NCBI GenBank assembly: GCA_036925085.1
Contig: JAUPFP010000021.1
Location: 2,506,027 to 2,570,026, forward strand
Source of the DNA: Brachycybe producta
Lineage: Eukaryota; Arthropoda; Diplopoda; Playtdesmida; Andrognathidae
DNA length: 64,000 nt
Direction: 5' to 3'
Position numbers and translations under genes: made by a program. Every line of letters begins with the position of its first letter. Position 1 is the first letter of the stretch. Positions 60,008 to 64,000 of the stretch are shown here, piece after piece. The notes under the pieces were generated by a model. The model saw only the letters and a program-made list of their open reading frames with translations, had not been told where the DNA came from and did not search any database.

Positions 60008-62389
60008 TCACTTACGGGGTGGAGTTTCGAGGTTTTCCTTAGAGGTGCTGGCAGATTTGCCAGGGGCCTCTACGGAAGTTTCTCCCAGAGCCCATCCGAT
60101 GTGTGCTTCAATGCATTTTTGTCGGAGTGTGGATTCGAAGAGATCGTCCTCCACGTATACTTTGTTTGTTGTCATGGACACAGCTAAGTGCAGAGCCCGG
60201 CCTAGATCTCGGCCTAAGATGGCTTCGTGCCGGCCGGTAATCACTAGTAAGTGCCCTCGCACAGCGTGGGGGCCTAGCTGGACCGTCGCGGCGAGTCGCC
60301 CCACCACGGTGATCCTTTGGCCTCCCACACCCTGAATGTTGGGTGGGATTAACACAGGCTCGATTTCGAACTTGTGTTCCTGCGCGAGTTCAATGGTGAT
60401 AACGCTGCCCGTAGCTCCGGTGTCCGCGAGCATCCGTATACTCTTTCCGTTGATCGTGACGGCGATGCGCGGGTTCTTGTCGCTGGCATCATAGTCTCCG
60501 ACTTCTTGAGGTGAACAGCTGCTTACCAGCTGCTCATACACCGTTGTCATTAGTCTTCGGCAGCAGGAGTGGCCCTTCGTCGGCGATTGGGTTCCGGGAG
60601 CCATGATGGCTATTGTTTTATTTTCACGGCACCCAATCTCCTTGACGGATTGTTTAAGGACGTCGAGCGTGTCCTGCCAAACGATTAGATCGTCCGGGGT
60701 CCATTTATGTGCAGGAGCCCGGTCGAGCACCTTGACTGGTATATCCTCAGAGTCGTCAGAACTGTCGTTGTCGGGTTTATCAGGAGTAGGCGCTCCGGCG
60801 GCTGAGTCTGCTGCTGGAAGAGGAATCCGGCGGATTTGTCCCGCCACTCTTATTAGAGCAAACTCAACGCCGTCTTCGGTGATGATATCCGTTTCAGGCA
60901 CCTCTCCTTTGATGTCATAGTCGGTAACCGGCTCTCCAAACTGCTTGATTGCAACCTTCTTCTTTGGTTGCCGACACTCACGGACGAAATGCCCCAATTT
61001 GCCACAATTATAACACGTCGACTTACTCTTGTCGAACGTGCGAGTGGTCTCTGGTTGGGTGTCCGCTGCAGAGTGTCGGTTTGAATTGGTGGCAGCAGTC
61101 TGACTAGGCTTTTTATCATGCCTAGACCGGTGTGTTTTGTCTTTAGGGCTGGCGGCTGCCGCCGGCTCCTGGTCGGTCTTCGATGCTCCTTTACCCGACT
61201 GTGAATCAGCTGCGGGTTTTGGTTCCGTCGGCCATTTATCCAAGGACAGCAAGACCACCTCCATATTGAGGACGGCGTTTGCGAAGTCCTTGAACGACGT
61301 CGTAGATGCGTGATGTGCGGCGTTCTGTATGGTGGGATGTAGAGCGCGGCGCAACTGGCTTATACGCAGCTGATCGTCAAGTTGCGGGTAAACTCGGTCG
61401 CCGAGTATCATAAACTCCCAGATGAAAGCTTGTGTACTCTCACCTTCCTTCTGGAGCATCTCTGTATACTTTTTCTCCAAGATGGCCAGTTCGTTCGGCT
61501 TTCCGAACGTATCTACCATCTGTACTCTCAGTGCTGGCCAAGGAATGTCCTGAAGCTCATACCTCAGTTTACTCAGCCACGTACGGGCGGCCCCAGTGAA
61601 ACACCCCGTGATGTATTCCTCCTTGTGGTGGTCTTTCCAACCGTACAGGTGTGCTACTTCCTCGAATTCTTCCAGGAAGGGACGGAAACCTGTCAATCCG
61701 TTGAATTTTTGGATTGAGTCGGCTGGGTGGCGACCGCTGTATTTCTTATTGAATTCTTCCACGGAGGGTTCTCTGGGGGTTGGTCGATAGATGCCATCCT
61801 GGACGTTTGACATTCCAGCCGGCATCAGACCTACCCCTTGCGGTGGAAAACGTGGCGCGTAAACTGAAGTGCCTTGTGTCGCTCCTTGGCTAGGCTGTTG
61901 TTCCGGGGGTGTCGAGCGGCGACCGCTACGTGCAACCCGGACAAGCGAGTGAGGAGAATCAGCACGTGTCGTGATCGGTATTTCCGCATGCTCATCTCTG
62001 TGACGCGGATCATCTGACTGCCCTTGTTGTTGCCAGTCAGGGTTACGCGGTAGATGACGTGTGTGCGGTGTGTAATGTCTTTCGTAACGATCGTGACGCT
62101 CTCTGTAGCCAACATAGGGGGCTGAAGAGGCGTCCGAGTCATCGTCGCGAAGTCGGTGTGTGCGTGTTGTCCGCCGTGGTGTAGTCGGTCGATTCGGCGT
62201 GAATCGGTCGTCTATGAACTGAGACATACGAGTCGAGAGTGCAGCCACTTGTTGTGACAGGTGGTCAAACTCGGCCCCAGTCGGCCGCGGCGGTGGTGTC
62301 ACATCAGTAGTCACGGGTACTTCCAACAGATCTTCGTGCGAACCCTGGTGATCAGACAGGGACCCCGTATTGTCGTGTGAGGTAGCCAT
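60008..62389 (-). CDS. Retrotransposon Gag-protease polyprotein (Ty3/Gypsy type)
   Basis: An uninterrupted 793-aa ORF starting at the ATG at 62389. Residues 1-200 are polar and low-complexity. Residues about 205-390 look like a retrotransposon Gag capsid domain (F-x-G, AARTWL, ALHPTIQ). A CCHC zinc knuckle lies at 459-472 (C-x2-C-x4-H-x4-C). A retropepsin-like aspartic protease follows, with the catalytic DTGA at 656-659 and ILGRDL at 724-729. The ORF stops at TGA soon after the protease. Reading past that stop meets another stop within 20 codons, so there is no pol by simple read-through. The ORF is open over 2.38 kb and more GC-rich than its surroundings, which suggests a recently active copy. 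Reverse transcriptase, RNase H and integrase are not downstream. Confidence 0.9.
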   Translation of the reverse strand: MATSHDNTGSLSDHQGSHEDLLEVPVTTDVTPPPRPTGAEFDHLSQQVAALSTRMSQFIDDRFTPNRPTTPRRTTRTHRLRDDDSDASSAPYVGYRERHDRYERHYTPHTRHLPRNPDWQQQGQSDDPRHRDEHAEIPITTRADSPHSLVRVARSGRRSTPPEQQPSQGATQGTSVYAPRFPPQGVGLMPAGMSNVQDGIYRPTPREPSVEEFNKKYSGRHPADSIQKFNGLTGFRPFLEEFEEVAHLYGWKDHHKEEYITGCFTGAARTWLSKLRYELQDIPWPALRVQMVDTFGKPNELAILEKKYTEMLQKEGESTQAFIWEFMILGDRVYPQLDDQLRISQLRRALHPTIQNAAHHASTTSFKDFANAVLNMEVVLLSLDKWPTEPKPAADSQSGKGASKTDQEPAAAASPKDKTHRSRHDKKPSQTAATNSNRHSAADTQPETTRTFDKSKSTCYNCGKLGHFVRECRQPKKKVAIKQFGEPVTDYDIKGEVPETDIITEDGVEFALIRVAGQIRRIPLPAADSAAGAPTPDKPDNDSSDDSEDIPVKVLDRAPAHKWTPDDLIVWQDTLDVLKQSVKEIGCRENKTIAIMAPGTQSPTKGHSCCRRLMTTVYEQLVSSCSPQEVGDYDASDKNPRIAVTINGKSIRMLADTGATGSVITIELAQEHKFEIEPVLIPPNIQGVGGQRITVVGRLAATVQLGPHAVRGHLLVITGRHEAILGRDLGRALHLAVSMTTNKVYVEDDLFESTLRQKCIEAHIGWALGETSVEAPGKSASTSKENLETPPRK

Positions 62390-64000
62390 GATTAATGAAG
62401 TGGCTTGTGTAATGTGAATGTGCGGTGATGAACGAGTCCGGCGAAGTCCAAGTCGTTGTGTGCAGCTCCGAGGGTTCTCGAGTACACTCTGAGCTATACT
62501 TTTCGGTTCCAGTATGATGGGACTCGTTCGGTTTGTAGGTCGGTGTCGTCACTGTGCGTCGGTAACTTAGTGCTTGTCGGCAACCGACACTATCGTACTC
62601 TTATACACTGAGTAACGATAGATTACCTAAGCTTGTGACGTGTATAACGAAGTGGCCGTTCACTCCGTTAGTGTGGTGATGGTTGTATCGTGTTGATCGT
62701 GTTCTCAGTTGGGCGTGTGATGAGTTTTGGTTCCCAACTGGTGTGGCGTCGTGAGTTCTTTATTGAGCGTCAGATTTTGGAAGGATCTCTCTCGACACGT
62801 GGTATTTGGCGACCACGTGGAGGTTACGAGAATTCCAAAAACCTCAATAAAGAAACAGCAGATGTACAATACAACCTCGAGCGTGGTACACCACCCAATC
62901 AAGATTGCACTGCGGAAAGTAAATTAGAAATGAAAGTGTATTGCAATTGCCTGAAGAAGAGGAAAGCAATACGAAGAGTAAAGCTAGAGCGCGGTGCCCG
63001 CACTTTTAGTTTTACTTAGAAACAAGAATGAAGAGTGTGTGTGTGAAGAACACACAAAGAACAAAAAGTTCAAGATGGCTGAACTTTTTAAATGCACAAA
63101 CAAAGGAGAAGTTCAAGATGGCTGAACTCTCCTAAGAAGCAAGAAAAGAAAGCTGTTTTACTTTGAAAGTTTAAAACTTAGGTGCGGTGCCCGCACATCA
63201 AAAGTTTCAATTTAGTTTTATTAAAAAAGTAAAGCAGTGTAGAAATTGAAGTGTGTTCAGCAAGCTAAATGCTTGGTGAACCAAAAGAAATGTTCAGACT
63301 GAAGAAATTTTGAGTCCTCACTGCTGGATGGCTCTGGATGAAAAGACAGAGTCAGTGCCCAGTGAGGGACTATGTTGAGTAGAAGGAAGAAGTCCGTAGG
63401 TGGCGCTGAGGTGGCCACTTCCGGTTCAGTTTATTGCAATGTCCAAAAATTGATGATTGAAAAGTTCCTCCGGGGCACGTTTTTATGGTGGCCAGGAGAA
63501 AGACACAAAAAGAGAGAAAATTCAAAGAAAAAGAGAAGTTTTCTCTAACAAGAGGAACTCCGCCAGGGGGCGCGTGAGTGCAACCCTCTGGAAGAGAAGA
63601 GAAGAGAAGAGAACACAAAAAGATGAGAGAAGGTACAACAATGAGTCACATGGAGCGAAAAACCGCTCCGTTGGCGCTTTTTGAAGAGTGTCCGGTCGAT
63701 CCAAGATGGCGGCCGGGCTTCAGTGTTGTCCAATGGAGAAAGTTCATGTGATGATGCATTGAGGTGATGATGATGAAGAAACTGAAGAACATGACTTGGG
63801 ACATAGAGGGTCCCAAGGGAAACACAAGTGTAAAAACAAAGAACAAAGAAAAGGGGGGACAAGAAAGTCCCACGTGGCTAGAAAAAGTGTGTTTTAAGCT
63901 TGTAAGCCCCCTAACAATGAAATAGAGTTAGGGAGAATCTTGCTTGAAAATTAAAGATGAAGAGTGAAGATAATAGGACATTTTAAAAGACACACACGTC
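62390..64000 (-). other. Retroelement leader, hairpin-rich, no ORF recognised
   Basis: Upstream of gag in the transcript sense. It contains several separate short hairpins (for example 63063-63089, 63104-63133, and two GTGCGG or GCGGTGCCCGCAC blocks near 62990 and 63184). The motif AAGATGGC occurs three times. A TATA-like GTATAAGAG lies near 62607 on the minus strand. No tRNA primer-binding site could be called with confidence and no LTR start was found before the window end. Confidence 0.5.

Larger units (their letters stand above)
55242..64000 (-). mobile_element. LTR-retroelement, gag-pro plus unknown ORF, 5' end outside window
   Basis: Read on the minus strand it consists of a hairpin-rich leader (64000-62390), Gag-protease, a 1.5-kb spacer, the 725-aa ORF, a purine tract and an LTR-like end starting TGTAACACCC at 55929. 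No reverse transcriptase or integrase segment can be found between gag-pro and the LTR-like end, so it looks non-autonomous. An alternative is two elements in series, because another purine tract followed by TGTTGTG and GGATAAAAGG lies at about 59880-59800. The 5' LTR is not in the window. Confidence 0.6.

Noticed and set aside
62730-62830. tRNA primer-binding site candidates (TGGGAACC or TGGCGACC)
   Set aside because: No LTR edge next to them and one lies on the wrong strand; cannot be supported.

Overview
The window is nuclear DNA of an AT-rich invertebrate animal. It has spliced genes with mostly short introns, no bacterial operons, long poly-A/T and (CT)n or (TA)n tracts, and a very dense load of short inverted-repeat transposons. 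The genes are animal-type (mitochondrial ketone-body enzyme, ER glucosidase II beta, neuropeptide-type GPCR). A tunicate or another small-intron invertebrate would fit, but I cannot fix the phylum from sequence alone. Layout: 1-10.2 kb is non-coding and full of MITEs. 10.27-11.41 kb (-) is a two-exon ankyrin-repeat protein. 12.47-15.91 kb (-) is a complete 14-exon succinyl-CoA:3-oxoacid CoA-transferase gene (OXCT1/SCOT type, 523 aa as modelled). 17.10-20.44 kb (+) is a complete 15-exon glucosidase II beta subunit gene (PRKCSH type, 548 aa as modelled). These two are divergent, sharing about 1.2 kb of upstream DNA that holds two inverted-repeat elements. From 20.4 to 34.7 kb I see no gene. 34.68-45.35 kb (-) holds the last three exons of a class A peptide GPCR, split by a 9.7-kb intron that contains a 65-unit 15-bp minisatellite and a mariner element carrying only a DNA-binding domain. 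45.4-55.2 kb is again non-coding and repeat-rich. 55.2 kb to the window end is a GC-richer LTR-retroelement on the minus strand: an intact gag-protease ORF, a 1.5-kb spacer, an intact 725-aa ORF of unknown family, a purine tract and an LTR-like end, with no reverse transcriptase or integrase visible. The non-coding DNA is dominated by a few MITE families. Family A (about 25-30 copies) shares a palindromic core and has two alternative end types, and looks TTAA-flanked. Family B is a roughly 205-bp palindrome in 8 copies with 8-bp target duplications (hAT-like), many carrying TGACGTCA. Family C has two copies with 8-bp duplications and paired GCGCATGCGC motifs, one of them just upstream of the glucosidase II beta start codon. 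Several elements are nested two or three deep. The most unusual item is the retroelement at 55.2-64.0 kb, which combines intact Gag-protease with an uncharacterised large ORF in place of pol, surrounded by hairpin-rich non-coding DNA.
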